DNA of 64,000 nucleotides from assembly GCA_963757185.1 (NCBI GenBank), contig CAVWQI010000002.1, forward strand, positions 434,001-498,000, written 5' to 3'. The notes beneath the pieces are model-generated. The model made no database searches. It saw nothing but the letters and a program-made list of their open reading frames with translations, and was not told where the DNA came from. Of the stretch, positions 25,836 to 34,900 are shown piece after piece (position 1 is the stretch's first letter; each line of letters starts with the position of its first letter). The position numbers and the translations under genes were made by a program. The DNA comes from JAQBQB01 sp963757185. Lineage in GTDB: Bacteria; Gemmatimonadota; Gemmatimonadetes; Gemmatimonadales; Gemmatimonadaceae.

Positions 25836-27839
25836 ATGACAATTTCGAAATCGCACGTCGCGGCGTTCTTCGCCGCGTTGGTCGTCGCCGGCGCCCCGCT
25901 CGGAGCTCAATCCAGCACTCAGGGAGCGCGGCCCGCGACGCCAAACCCCATCGCCCGATTCGACCCGACGGGCTCCGGCGACACGTCGCTCTTCGCGCCG
26001 CTGAACCTGCCGAACGGCAACATCTATCGGAGTGGCGACGGCTCGCCCGGGCCGAAGTACTGGGAGCAGCGGGCCGACTACGACCTCCACGGCACGCTCG
26101 ACACCGCGGCGAAGGCGTTGCGCGGCGAAATGACCCTGCGCTACACCAACAACTCGCCGGATACGCTGCGTTTCGTCTGGTTCCAGGTCGAGCAGAACGC
26201 GTTCAAGAACGGGTCGCTCAACTCGTACGTCTTCCCGGCGGAGTCGCGCTTCGGCGCGCGCAACTTCGAGGGCGGTGACTTCATCGACCGCTTCAATCAG
26301 GTCGCCGGTGCGGCAAAGGGCGCGAAGGGCGCGGGCGTTCCGCTCAAGACGCGCGTCGAAGGCACGGTCATGAAAGTAGACCTGGCCACGCCGCTCCCTC
26401 CGGGACAGACGACAACGTTCGACGTCGCGTGGCACTTCAACGTTCCCGAGCACGGCGCGGATCGCATGGGCCGCGACGGCGCGCTCTACGAGCTCGCGCA
26501 ATGGTATCCGCGCGTCTGCGTCTTCGACGACCTGCGCGGCTGGAACACCGAGCCGTACCTCGGGCAGGGCGAGTTCTATCTCGAGTACGGCGACTACAAC
26601 CTCTCGGTGACCGTTCCCGCGGGCTACATCGTCGCCGCGACGGGCATGCTCCAGAACGCCGCCGAGGTGCTGACGCCGACGGAGATCTCGCGCCTGGCGC
26701 AGGCGGCGAAATCCGAAACGCCGGTGCACATCATCACCGAGGACGAGTTGAAGAGCGGCGCCGCGCGTCCGAAGACGGCCGCCGGCATGGTCACGTGGCG
26801 TTTCACCGCGCACAACGTCCGCGACGCCGTCTGGGCCGCGTCGCCCGAGTACATGTGGGACGCGTCGAGCTGGCAGGGCCACATGGCCTTCGCGTACTAC
26901 CGGCCGAGCGCGATCGAACCGTGGAAGGACGCGGCCGACATGTCGCGCATGTCGATCAACGAATACTCGGAGCGCTGGTTCCAGTATCCGTATCCCCAGA
27001 TCAGCGCCGTCGAGGGGCCGATCAGCGGCATGGAATACCCGATGCTCGCCATGGAGGACCGGAACCCCGAGAAATACTCGCTCTACAACGTCATCACGCA
27101 CGAGATCGGGCACATGTGGTATCCGATGATCGTCGGCTCGAACGAGCGGATGCACATGTGGCAGGACGAAGGATTCAACACCTTCATCAATTACTTCTCC
27201 GAGGCACGGCGCTTCCCGGAAAAGGGCACGTACGACCAGCGCGTGGCGCACGACCGCCGTGAGGTCGAGGCGTACATGCAGCACAACGTCGACATCCCGC
27301 TCGAAGTCCAACCGGACCGCATCGAGCCGATGCTGCTCGGCGAGAACGCGTACGTGAAGACGGCGGTCGGACTCGGACTTCTGCGCGACGAGATCCTTGG
27401 CCCGGCGGCGTTCGACGACGCCTTCCGCGAATACACCCGCCGGTGGGCGTTCAAGCACCCGAGCCCGGCGGACTTCTACCGCACCATGGAGAACGTGAGC
27501 GGCAGGCGGCTCGACTGGTTCTTCCGCGAGTGGTTCATCGAGAACCCGCACTTCGACGTCGCCGTCGACTCCGTCCGGCAGAAGCAGGTCGGCGACATCG
27601 ATTCGGTGCAGGTCTTCTACGGAAACCACGCGCGCGGTGTATTGCCGCTGCACGCGCGGTTCACGTTCAGCGACGGCTCGACCGAGAACTTCGACTATCC
27701 GGCCGAGATCTGGAGCACGGACGAAGTCAACTACGACCGCCTGTACGGGTTCAAGGGAAAGAAGATCACCAAGATCGAGCTCGACCCGGACAAGCGGAGC
27801 ATGGACACGGACCGGTCGAACAACGTTTGGCCGCGGTGA
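25836..27839 (+). CDS. Secreted M1 family zinc metallopeptidase (paralogue)
   Basis: The 667-residue product starts at ATG 25836, giving a signal peptide that ends near LGAQSS. The gluzincin motif HEIGH is at about 422-426 and the third ligand Glu at about 445 in WQDEGF. The sequence parallels the peptidase at 5094-7064 over most of its length (GPKYWEQRADYDLHG versus GPNYWQQYAHYTIDA; both end in DRSNN), so the two are ancient duplicates. This copy has no lipobox, so it may be periplasmic or secreted where the other is membrane-anchored. Confidence 0.92.
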   Translation: MTISKSHVAAFFAALVVAGAPLGAQSSTQGARPATPNPIARFDPTGSGDTSLFAPLNLPNGNIYRSGDGSPGPKYWEQRADYDLHGTLDTAAKALRGEMTLRYTNNSPDTLRFVWFQVEQNAFKNGSLNSYVFPAESRFGARNFEGGDFIDRFNQVAGAAKGAKGAGVPLKTRVEGTVMKVDLATPLPPGQTTTFDVAWHFNVPEHGADRMGRDGALYELAQWYPRVCVFDDLRGWNTEPYLGQGEFYLEYGDYNLSVTVPAGYIVAATGMLQNAAEVLTPTEISRLAQAAKSETPVHIITEDELKSGAARPKTAAGMVTWRFTAHNVRDAVWAASPEYMWDASSWQGHMAFAYYRPSAIEPWKDAADMSRMSINEYSERWFQYPYPQISAVEGPISGMEYPMLAMEDRNPEKYSLYNVITHEIGHMWYPMIVGSNERMHMWQDEGFNTFINYFSEARRFPEKGTYDQRVAHDRREVEAYMQHNVDIPLEVQPDRIEPMLLGENAYVKTAVGLGLLRDEILGPAAFDDAFREYTRRWAFKHPSPADFYRTMENVSGRRLDWFFREWFIENPHFDVAVDSVRQKQVGDIDSVQVFYGNHARGVLPLHARFTFSDGSTENFDYPAEIWSTDEVNYDRLYGFKGKKITKIELDPDKRSMDTDRSNNVWPR

Positions 27840-27848
27840 CCACGGGCG

Positions 27849-30542
27849 TCACTCGGCGCGCAACGCGATAGCCGGATCGACCCGCGCGGCCCTCCGCGCG
27901 GGTACGATCGCGGCGACGACGGCGACCGATCCCAGCACCACGCCGACGGTCGCGAACGTCAGCGGATCGTTGGCGCTCACCTGGTAGAGCATCGACTGAG
28001 CTAACCGGGTGACGGCGAGCGCCCCGCCGAGGCCCAACGCGACGCCGACCGCGGCCATCGAGAGCGTCTCGGTCATCACGAGTCGAACGACGTCCGAGCG
28101 CGCGGCGCCGAGCGCGACTCTGATTCCCAGTTCGTGCGTGCGCCGCTCGACCGTATACGACAACACGCCGAGCACGCCGACGGCGGCCAGCAACACGGCG
28201 AGTCCCGCGAAGCCGCCGAGCAGCATCGCGACGAGCCGGCTGCTCGCCATCGATTTGGCCATGGCGTCATCCATCGTCGTGACGTTGGCGAGCGCGATTG
28301 CGCCGTCGAACGTCCGGAGCTCGCGCTTGATCAGCGCCAGCGCGGCCGATGGGGCGCCGCGCGTCCGCACGGTGACGATGCCCTGATGCCACGCGTTATT
28401 CTGCGCGTACGGCACCCAGACGAGCGAGCGAGCAGTGTCACTCGCGCCATAATACTTGACGTCCCGCACGACGCCGACGATCTCGCGCTCCACCTTTTCG
28501 TCGCGCGACGACATCGCGCGCTTGCCCATCGGATTCTCGCCGGGGAACATCGCTTTTGCGAAGTGCTCGTTCACGATCATCACGGGCGGCGATGCGGAAT
28601 CGTCGCGCGCCGTGAAGTCGCGTCCGCGCACCATCGGCACGCCGAGCGCGGCGAAGTATCCCGGCGTCGTGACGTTCCAGTTGATCGACACCTCGGTCGC
28701 CGACGACACCTCGCGCCCTTCGGCGACCATCAGCCGTCCCAGATAGAACCCGCCCGCCCCGAGCGGGCTCGCGCTGGAGATGCCTGCCGCGTCGACACCG
28801 GGCGACGCGGCGAGCCGGTCGCGAAGCCCGTACAGAAACGAGATGACCTTCGCCTTGCTGTCGTAGCGAACGCCCGGCAGTGAGATCGACGCTGTCAAGA
28901 CGTTTTGCGTCTGAAAGCCCGGATCCGCGCCGCGCAGCCGCATGATGCTCCGCGTCGCCAAGCCCGCGCCGCAAAGCAGAATCACCGACAGGGCCAGCTC
29001 GACGACGACCAGCGTGCGACGCGTCTTCGCGCCGCGACGGCCGCTGGCCCGCGTGCCGCCGTCGGCCAGTGCGAAGTGCGGATCGCCGCGCGCCGCGTGC
29101 ACCGCCGGCACGACGCCAAAAAGCAGCGCGACGGCCACCGACGTCGCGAACGCGAATGCGAGCGCCGTGAAATCCAGCGTGGCCAGCTCGATACGCGGCA
29201 CGTCCGGCGGTGCGGCGGCGACCACCAAGGCGACCAGCACGCGCGCGAGAAGCACACCGAAGACGCCGCCTGCCAGCGCGAGCACGCCACTCTCGATGAA
29301 TGCCTGACGCACGATGCGCATTCGGCTCGCCCCCAACGCGCGGCGGAGGGCCAGCTCACGGTGGCGAGCGGTGGCGCGGGCCAACTGCAGATTTGCCGCG
29401 TTCACACAGCCGATGAGCAGCAGGAATCCGACGGCGCCGAGCAGCATCCAGAGGACGCGCGGAGTGGTCGGACCGAGCAGCGATTCCATGATCGGCGTGG
29501 GAACCGTCGTCACGTCCTTGCGAATCGTCGGCTCGTCGGCGGCGACGCGCGCCGCGAGCGATGCCATCATGGTTCGTGTCTGCTCGAGCGACGCACCCGT
29601 CTTCAGCCGCGCGATGCCGCCAAATACGAAATTGTCGCGGCGCCTGAGATCGGGGTCCTGTTCGGTCGTGATGCGGAGCGGAAGCCAGACGTCGGCGTCG
29701 AGAGGCCAGCGCGCGCCCGGCGGCAGCACACCGACGACCGGCCGCTTGATCCCGCTCATCTCCACCGTCGCGCCGACGATGTCGGCGCGCGAGCCGAACT
29801 GGCTGCGCCAAAATCGATCCGAGATGACGATGGCGCGCGGGGCTTTGGGATCGAAGTCCACCGCCTGCAGCACCCGACCCTTGGCCGGCGGCGCGCCGAG
29901 CGCGGCGAAGAACTGCGGCGTCACAGCGGCGACGGACACGCGTACCGGCTCACCCGCGCCAGTCAGGTCCATGTCGACGCCCTGATACGCGGCGACGGCC
30001 TCGAAGACGTGGTTATCGCGCCAGTCGGCGAAGTCCGAGTACGTGATCGACCATGTGTGACCGGTAGTGACCTGCCTCGACTCCGGGATCACGATGCGAT
30101 CCGGGTGGCCAAGAGCGAGCGGCGCCAGCAACACCGTGTGCACCACGCTGAAGATCGCCGTCGTCGCGCCGATCCCCAGCGCCAGTGTGCCAACCGTGGC
30201 GGCGCTGAAGCCGGCGCTTCGACGGAGTGATCGAACGGTCTGTACGATCTCGCGGCCAATGAAAGACATGCGCTCTCCCATGCCGAGCGGTGCTCGGCTC
30301 GATTCGTAAACGGGCTCTCCGGCGCGCAGCTCGCGCGCCCACTCCGCGACCAGCGTCGTCGTGACGTCGCCGAGCGCGCGCCGCCACACGCGGACCGGCG
30401 ATTCGCCCGCGCTTCGTGCTTCGGCGAAACGCTCGCCTTGAAAGGCGAGCATCGCGTCGCCGTAGCGCCTCCGAAACTCGGGCGGATACAGCTTCATCAG
30501 CGCGCGAATCAATCGCGGCGCATCGCCGGGCGAGCGCTCCAT
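27849..30542 (-). CDS. ADOP-family FtsX-like permease
   Basis: This 897-residue intact orphan permease has an N-terminal ADOP region (RLIRALMKLYPPEFRRRYGD, residues 9-28), first helix near SAGFSAATVGTLALGIGATT, a MacB-type periplasmic domain with a helix cluster near WMLLGAVGFLLLIGCVNAAN, a second periplasmic domain, and three C-terminal helices ending in VPARRAARVDPAIALRAE. ATG 30542 overlaps the upstream PadR stop (TGATG), so the two genes are translationally coupled. It belongs to a different ADOP subgroup from the gene at 2341. No ABC ATPase is adjacent. It ends 9 nt from the convergent M1 gene. Confidence 0.93.
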   Translation of the reverse strand: MERSPGDAPRLIRALMKLYPPEFRRRYGDAMLAFQGERFAEARSAGESPVRVWRRALGDVTTTLVAEWARELRAGEPVYESSRAPLGMGERMSFIGREIVQTVRSLRRSAGFSAATVGTLALGIGATTAIFSVVHTVLLAPLALGHPDRIVIPESRQVTTGHTWSITYSDFADWRDNHVFEAVAAYQGVDMDLTGAGEPVRVSVAAVTPQFFAALGAPPAKGRVLQAVDFDPKAPRAIVISDRFWRSQFGSRADIVGATVEMSGIKRPVVGVLPPGARWPLDADVWLPLRITTEQDPDLRRRDNFVFGGIARLKTGASLEQTRTMMASLAARVAADEPTIRKDVTTVPTPIMESLLGPTTPRVLWMLLGAVGFLLLIGCVNAANLQLARATARHRELALRRALGASRMRIVRQAFIESGVLALAGGVFGVLLARVLVALVVAAAPPDVPRIELATLDFTALAFAFATSVAVALLFGVVPAVHAARGDPHFALADGGTRASGRRGAKTRRTLVVVELALSVILLCGAGLATRSIMRLRGADPGFQTQNVLTASISLPGVRYDSKAKVISFLYGLRDRLAASPGVDAAGISSASPLGAGGFYLGRLMVAEGREVSSATEVSINWNVTTPGYFAALGVPMVRGRDFTARDDSASPPVMIVNEHFAKAMFPGENPMGKRAMSSRDEKVEREIVGVVRDVKYYGASDTARSLVWVPYAQNNAWHQGIVTVRTRGAPSAALALIKRELRTFDGAIALANVTTMDDAMAKSMASSRLVAMLLGGFAGLAVLLAAVGVLGVLSYTVERRTHELGIRVALGAARSDVVRLVMTETLSMAAVGVALGLGGALAVTRLAQSMLYQVSANDPLTFATVGVVLGSVAVVAAIVPARRAARVDPAIALRAE

Positions 30543-30910
30543 CACGTGCGCACCGGCGCGATGACGCGCCGCGCCTCCGCCAAGCGAACGAGCTCACGCA
30601 TGCGCAGCATTTCCGTGGCGAGCACCCGCTTGCCTGCCGGCGTAAGCCTGTAGTGAATCCGCCGAGGGTCCTCGCCGCCGGCGCGGCGAGTCGAGGCGGG
30701 TTCGATCATGCCATCCGACTCCAGGCGGCGGATGTGGCGATAGAGGCCGCCGGCCTCGAGCTCGATGCGTCCTTCGCTATGGTCCAGAATGTCCTTGCGG
30801 ATGCCGTAGCCGTGGCGATCGCCGGCGGTGAGCATCGTGAGTATGAGCGTCTCGACGGGCTTGAGGGGCAGCGACGACTCGAACGACGGCTCGGAACGGG
30901 CGGGCGTCAT
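30542..30910 (-). CDS. PadR family transcriptional regulator
   Basis: This 122-residue winged-helix regulator has PadR signatures PVETLILTMLTAGDRHGYGI near 20-39 and LEAGGLYRHIRRLESDGMI near 50-68. It is coupled to the downstream ADOP permease by a TGATG overlap. ATG 30910 is chosen; an in-frame TTG at 30931 is possible. A TATAGT hexamer on the minus strand at 30936-30941 lies 25 nt upstream of this ATG and could be the -10 element, though no clear -35 is seen. Its upstream DNA does not carry the palindrome found before the first PadR gene. Confidence 0.9.
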   Translation of the reverse strand: MTPARSEPSFESSLPLKPVETLILTMLTAGDRHGYGIRKDILDHSEGRIELEAGGLYRHIRRLESDGMIEPASTRRAGGEDPRRIHYRLTPAGKRVLATEMLRMRELVRLAEARRVIAPVRT

Positions 30911-31047
30911 TGGCGCGTGGGCTAGAGTCAATCCGACTATAGCCGCTTCGACACCTCGATCGGCCGAATCGTTTGACCTGGCGTCCGGACTCGGCGCCCG
31001 GTCATCTTGAATCCTCAGCAGCGGCTACTCTGAACCTCTTGGCGAAC

Positions 31048-31701
31048 ATGTCGAAACTCGTCGTTCGAAGCTTCGCGATATCCCTCGACGGCTACGGCGC
31101 CGGAACGCGTCAGGACCTGGAGCACCCGCTCGGTGTGCGGGGTCCCGAGCTCATGGAGTGGTTCTTCAACACGCGCGTGTGGCAGCAGACGCACGGCGGG
31201 CCCGACGGCGAGACCGGCGTCGACAACGACATGGCCGCGAAGAGCTTCGAGAACATCGGCGCCTGGATTCTCGGCCGAAACATGTTCGGACCGATTCGCG
31301 GCGCCTGGCCCGACGAGAAGTGGAAAGGCTGGTGGGGCGACGAGCCGCCTTATCACACGCCTGTCTTCGTGCTCACGCACCACGCCCGCGCCCCGATCCA
31401 GATGGCCGGAGGCACCGAGTTCCGTTTCGTCACCGACGGTATCGAGTCGGCGCTGAAGCAAGCCAAGGACGCGGCACGGGGTCGCGACGTCCGCCTGGGC
31501 GGCGGCGTGTCGACGATCCGCCAATACCTGCAAGCGAAACTCATCGACGAGCTCCACCTCGCCGTGCGGCCCATCGTGCTCGGCGAAGGCGAGAATCTCT
31601 TTCAGGGACTCGACCTGCACGCGCTAGGCTACCAGGGCGCCGAATCCGTCGCCGGAGAGCGCGCGACGCACGTCATCCTGCGACGGACCACCGCGTCCTG
31701 A
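31048..31701 (+). CDS. Dihydrofolate reductase-like (RibD C-terminal domain) protein
   Basis: This 217-residue protein begins with the DHFR-like strand KLVVRSFAISLDGYGAG and has AWILGRNMFGP, TPVFVLTHHARAP and RLGGGVSTIRQYLQAKLIDE, the NADPH-binding signature of the RibD C-terminal/YyaP family. ATG 31048 gives the normal family start. These proteins are probable NADPH-dependent reductases, usually without an assigned substrate. The stop is 1 nt from the convergent SET-domain gene. Confidence 0.88.
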   Translation: MSKLVVRSFAISLDGYGAGTRQDLEHPLGVRGPELMEWFFNTRVWQQTHGGPDGETGVDNDMAAKSFENIGAWILGRNMFGPIRGAWPDEKWKGWWGDEPPYHTPVFVLTHHARAPIQMAGGTEFRFVTDGIESALKQAKDAARGRDVRLGGGVSTIRQYLQAKLIDELHLAVRPIVLGEGENLFQGLDLHALGYQGAESVAGERATHVILRRTTAS

Positions 31702-31702
31702 C

Positions 31703-32212
31703 TCAGCGCTTCTTCGCCAGGATCGTCCCGCGGCACGTGCGGGCGCCGCAGTTGCACGGATAGCGCCGCTTGGCCGCCGGCGTGTGGCGCTCCTCGAGGA
31801 CGAACGCGTAGTCGTACGCCAGCTCCTCGCCCGGAGCGATGTCGCGGATGGCCTCGATCCAGATCCGCGCGTCCTCGATCACCGCGTCGCAGTTCGGGGC
31901 GCACGAGTGGTTGATGAAGCGCGCCTCGTTGCCGTCGACGGCCGCGTCGATCACGACGTCGTCGTCGATGGCAAAGAGAAACGTGTGGTGGCGCGCCTGC
32001 GATTCGTCGTCCGGATAGCGGGTGTCGGCTTCGTCGCTCGTGATGCGCTCCCCGGTGTACTCGATGAGACGCGTGCCTTTGCGAATCGCCCGTGTGGCGA
32101 ACGCGCCGACCCCTTGAATCGGCGAGCGGCGAATCTCGAACGGCAACTCCGGCGGCCGCGCCTCCACGCGTTTCGCGGGGGCTCTCGGCGCGCGCGCGCG
32201 CGTACGTCTCAC
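31703..32212 (-). CDS. SET domain protein (putative lysine methyltransferase)
   Basis: This 169-residue protein is almost only a SET domain: GVGAFATRAIRKGTRLIEYT near 36-55, the SAM and active-site block FINHSCAPNCDAVI near 98-111, and ELAYDYAF near 126-133 with the catalytic tyrosine. It ends with a post-SET zinc-type CNCGARTCRG. The N-terminal 25 residues are Arg/Pro-rich. The GTG start overlaps the DUF502 stop (GTGA, 32209-32212). Bacterial SET proteins of this size may methylate lysines of small basic or ribosomal proteins; the target is unknown. Confidence 0.9.
   Translation of the reverse strand: MRRTRARAPRAPAKRVEARPPELPFEIRRSPIQGVGAFATRAIRKGTRLIEYTGERITSDEADTRYPDDESQARHHTFLFAIDDDVVIDAAVDGNEARFINHSCAPNCDAVIEDARIWIEAIRDIAPGEELAYDYAFVLEERHTPAAKRRYPCNCGARTCRGTILAKKR
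32188..32202. repeat. Seven-unit GC dinucleotide run at the 5' end of the SET gene
   Basis: An uninterrupted alternating GC run lies within about the fourth to eighth codons of the SET-domain gene. Slippage by one unit would shift the reading frame just after the start codon. Confidence 0.8.
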
Positions 32213-32772
32213 GTCGGCGTCTGTCGGGACTGAACGTGGGTGACGCCGCCCGAGATGATGAATGCCATCACCGCCGCGGCATCCGCCTCGATGCGCTGGA
32301 CCCGATCGGCCGGCACGACGAGGATGTGCCCGGCCAATCCATATGACTGCGGCATGTATACCGACACGTGCCCCGACACCCCCAACGACGCCAGCGAGTC
32401 CGACGTCAAAAAGGCCAGCACCTTGAGCGAACCGTCGGCCGAGAGCGATACCAGCACCGGTTTGTCGAACCGGCGCTTCTCGCCCACGAACGCGTTCAGC
32501 ATATCCTTGGCCGACGAGTACAGCAGTCGCACGAACGGCAGCTTCTCGAAGACCTCGTCGAGCGCGCCGAGCACGCCTCGCGTGACGAGCCCGGAGGCGA
32601 GGAATCCGACGACCGTGATCAGCACGATCGTGATGAGGAAGCCGACGCCCGGGATCGCCAGACCGAGCCAACCGTCGATCGTCCGGAAGATCAGCGCGCA
32701 GACGTAGACGGTGAGCGCGAGCGGGGCGACGACGACGAGGCCCCGGAGGAAGTATTTGAAGAGGCGCGACAT
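32209..32772 (-). CDS. DUF502 family membrane protein
   Basis: This 187-residue protein has two N-terminal helices (LRGLVVVAPLALTVYVCALI and PGVGFLITIVLITVVGFLAS) and a cytosolic or periplasmic beta domain containing PFVRLLYSSAKDMLNAFVG and GHVSVYMPQSYGLAGHILVV, diagnostic of DUF502. The length is normal. ATG 32772 opens at the conserved SRLFKYFLRGLV. Function is unknown across the family. The GTGA overlap places it first in a two-gene unit with the SET protein. Confidence 0.9.
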   Translation of the reverse strand: MSRLFKYFLRGLVVVAPLALTVYVCALIFRTIDGWLGLAIPGVGFLITIVLITVVGFLASGLVTRGVLGALDEVFEKLPFVRLLYSSAKDMLNAFVGEKRRFDKPVLVSLSADGSLKVLAFLTSDSLASLGVSGHVSVYMPQSYGLAGHILVVPADRVQRIEADAAAVMAFIISGGVTHVQSRQTPT

Positions 32773-32811
32773 GCCGACGCCAATATACACGCGCCGGAAA
32801 ACCGGACGCGG

Positions 32812-34146
32812 CTAGCGGGGGTTGGGCGGCTTGAGACTGAGAAACACCGCGGCTCCGGTCGGCGTGAGCGTTCCGTACGCGAGGCGGAGCGATTCGGGGA
32901 GTCGCGTCAGCCCGATGCGCGCTCCGAAGCCGATTCGGCCACGCTCGCTCGCGATCAGATCGCGGGCGACGCCGAGTGTGAGCTCGCGAATCGTGAACGA
33001 TTGACCGAGATCGCCGCCGAGGAAGCCGAGATCGTCGGCGGTCTTCTGCACCTGCTCGACACGGCCGAAGAGTGCCGTCGTCGATCCCAGCTCGAGCGTC
33101 GTCTCGAAGAGCGCGCTGGCGCCCAGGTGATGTACTGGAACGACGGCGTTCGGGTCGTGGACGTGCTCGCGCGCGCCATGGTGATGCACGTCGAGCCCCC
33201 ACACCAATGCGCTCGACCACGTTCCGCCGTCCACGCCTCGCAGCGTGGTGAGTACCGACGCGCCGTAACGTTGCATCCCGGTGCCCGGATCGAGCGGATC
33301 GTGGTCGAACAGATATCCGGTCCACGCGGACAGGACCACGCGGTCCGTAGCAGCCACCGAGAGCCGGCCGGAGTAGGAATCGAGACTCGCGCCAGTGTAA
33401 TCCGGCAGGTTGTCGCCGGTGTCCGACTCGCGCGCGTTGAACACCGAGCCCTCGACCTTCACGCGACCAGTGTAGAATCCTCCGGTCAACACGCCGTTTT
33501 GGTCGTGTGTCGCGTCCTCCCAGTGGTGGGCCAGCGGCGCGAACGGGTCGTCGGCCGCGGACGGTCGATGCGTGAACGCCACGGGGCCGATCGCCGGTTC
33601 ACCGACGGCCGCCGCGTAAGTCTCCAGCGCGAGCCCTCGAATGAGCGTTTGGTCATATTCGACGGACAGCTGCATCAAGGCGGGATGCGGATGCTGACGG
33701 TTCGCGATGCGCGCGTCCTGGTACGCGCCCCCGCTCTGCAGAAGCTCGGGATAGCCGTGCGGCCCATCGACCAACGACTCGAGGCTCGTGCCCAGGGTGG
33801 CGCCGATCACACCCGGGCCGACGGCGCGCAACGCGCTGGCCATCTCCCAGTCGACGAGGCCGAACTGGCGACCGCCGTGCACGGTGGTCTGCGTGTCGTA
33901 CTGGGCGAACAGCGCGCCGTGCACCATCACGTTCCACCCGCCCGCCGACGCGTGAAACATCGGCACGCGAGACGAGTCGGGGAGCCACGACGTCCCGGAT
34001 CCGGGGCGCGCCGACGCGACGCCCAGGGGCAGTGACGTGCCGGGCGTCGTCCCCATGAGCATCGTGTCGTGCTGCGCCTTCAGGGGCGCGACGCCGAAGC
34101 CGAGCGCCGTCGACAGCACAGCGAGCGCGAGCATTCGCGTAGACAT
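32812..34146 (-). CDS. Exported barrel-like protein with His-rich loop
   Basis: The 444-residue product has a signal peptide (MLALAVLSTALGFGVAPLKA), then a region rich in alternating hydrophobic/aromatic strands (GALFAQYDTQTTVHGG, VKVEGSVFNARESDTGDN, IGFGARIGLTRL) consistent with an outer-membrane beta-barrel. A histidine cluster near residues 304-326 (HHHGAREHVHDPNAVVPVHH) and an early HDTMLMG segment could bind metal such as copper. I do not know a named family. ATG 34146 is preferred over the adjacent TTG. Confidence 0.7.
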   Translation of the reverse strand: MSTRMLALAVLSTALGFGVAPLKAQHDTMLMGTTPGTSLPLGVASARPGSGTSWLPDSSRVPMFHASAGGWNVMVHGALFAQYDTQTTVHGGRQFGLVDWEMASALRAVGPGVIGATLGTSLESLVDGPHGYPELLQSGGAYQDARIANRQHPHPALMQLSVEYDQTLIRGLALETYAAAVGEPAIGPVAFTHRPSAADDPFAPLAHHWEDATHDQNGVLTGGFYTGRVKVEGSVFNARESDTGDNLPDYTGASLDSYSGRLSVAATDRVVLSAWTGYLFDHDPLDPGTGMQRYGASVLTTLRGVDGGTWSSALVWGLDVHHHGAREHVHDPNAVVPVHHLGASALFETTLELGSTTALFGRVEQVQKTADDLGFLGGDLGQSFTIRELTLGVARDLIASERGRIGFGARIGLTRLPESLRLAYGTLTPTGAAVFLSLKPPNPR

Positions 34147-34245
34147 CAATCGGTCGGCGTCCCAATGATCTGCATGTAGTCCAGCCTATCCTGACACGAG
34201 CTGTGCGGTTCCACAATCGGTGCGGTCGACGCGTAAATTTTGCCG

Positions 34246-34875
34246 ATGCCCGACTATCGCGCTTCCGTCCGTCACCTCAAGCGGGTCGACCCGGTGCTCG
34301 CCCGCGTCATCGAGTCCGTCGGTCCCTGCCGCATGCCCGTTCGGAGCGAAGGGACCCACTTCCAGGCGCTCGTCCGCTCGATCGTCTTTCAACAACTCTC
34401 AGGAAAGGCGGCGGGAACGATCCATGGACGTTTCGCCGCGCTCTTCGCGAACGGCGATCCCGAGCCGACGCCGCTGCTCGCGTTCACCGATGTTCAACTT
34501 CGCGGGGTGGGACTCTCGCGACAGAAGATCGGATATCTGCGTGATCTCTCTCACAAAGTCGTCTCGGGCGCGTTGCCTCTGGACGAGGTCGATCGAATGA
34601 ACGATGACGAGCTCATCGCTCATCTCGTACAAGTGAAAGGAATAGGTCGCTGGACCGCGCAAATGTTCTTGATGTTCAGGCTCGGTCGTCGCAACGTACT
34701 TCCGGAACTCGACCTGGGGATTCAAAACGCGATTCGACGCGCGTACGGGAAGCGAAAGCGACCGAGCCCTAAACAAGTCCGCGCGATCGGCGCGAAGTGG
34801 AGTCCGCACAGCACAGTCGCGTCTTGGTACCTATGGCGATCTCTCGAGAACGGAGATGGCCAGGGCGCGACCTGA
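34246..34875 (+). CDS. AlkA-like DNA-3-methyladenine glycosylase
   Basis: This 209-residue HhH-GPD glycosylase carries the helix-hairpin-helix KGIGRWTAQMFLMFRLGR near 137-154 and the following catalytic Asp in LPELDLGIQNAI. Upstream, FQALVRSIVFQQLSGKAA is the conserved N-terminal helix of this family. It lacks the N-terminal beta domain of E. coli AlkA, so it resembles the shorter Mag/AlkA-2 forms. It should remove alkylated purines in base-excision repair. ATG 34246 is used; a TTG two codons upstream is also open. Confidence 0.9.
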   Translation: MPDYRASVRHLKRVDPVLARVIESVGPCRMPVRSEGTHFQALVRSIVFQQLSGKAAGTIHGRFAALFANGDPEPTPLLAFTDVQLRGVGLSRQKIGYLRDLSHKVVSGALPLDEVDRMNDDELIAHLVQVKGIGRWTAQMFLMFRLGRRNVLPELDLGIQNAIRRAYGKRKRPSPKQVRAIGAKWSPHSTVASWYLWRSLENGDGQGAT

Positions 34876-34900
34876 GAGTGCGGCGCCGCGGGGCGGGGAC

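Noticed and set aside
31703..32212. SET-domain gene as eukaryotic contamination
   Set aside because: Codon use, GTGA overlap with DUF502 and tight packing between bacterial genes fit a native bacterial gene.
32213..33325. Long open frame upstream of the SET-domain gene
   Set aside because: It runs through DUF502 and the barrel-like gene out of frame and is Arg/His-rich; the SET protein begins at the GTG coupled to DUF502.
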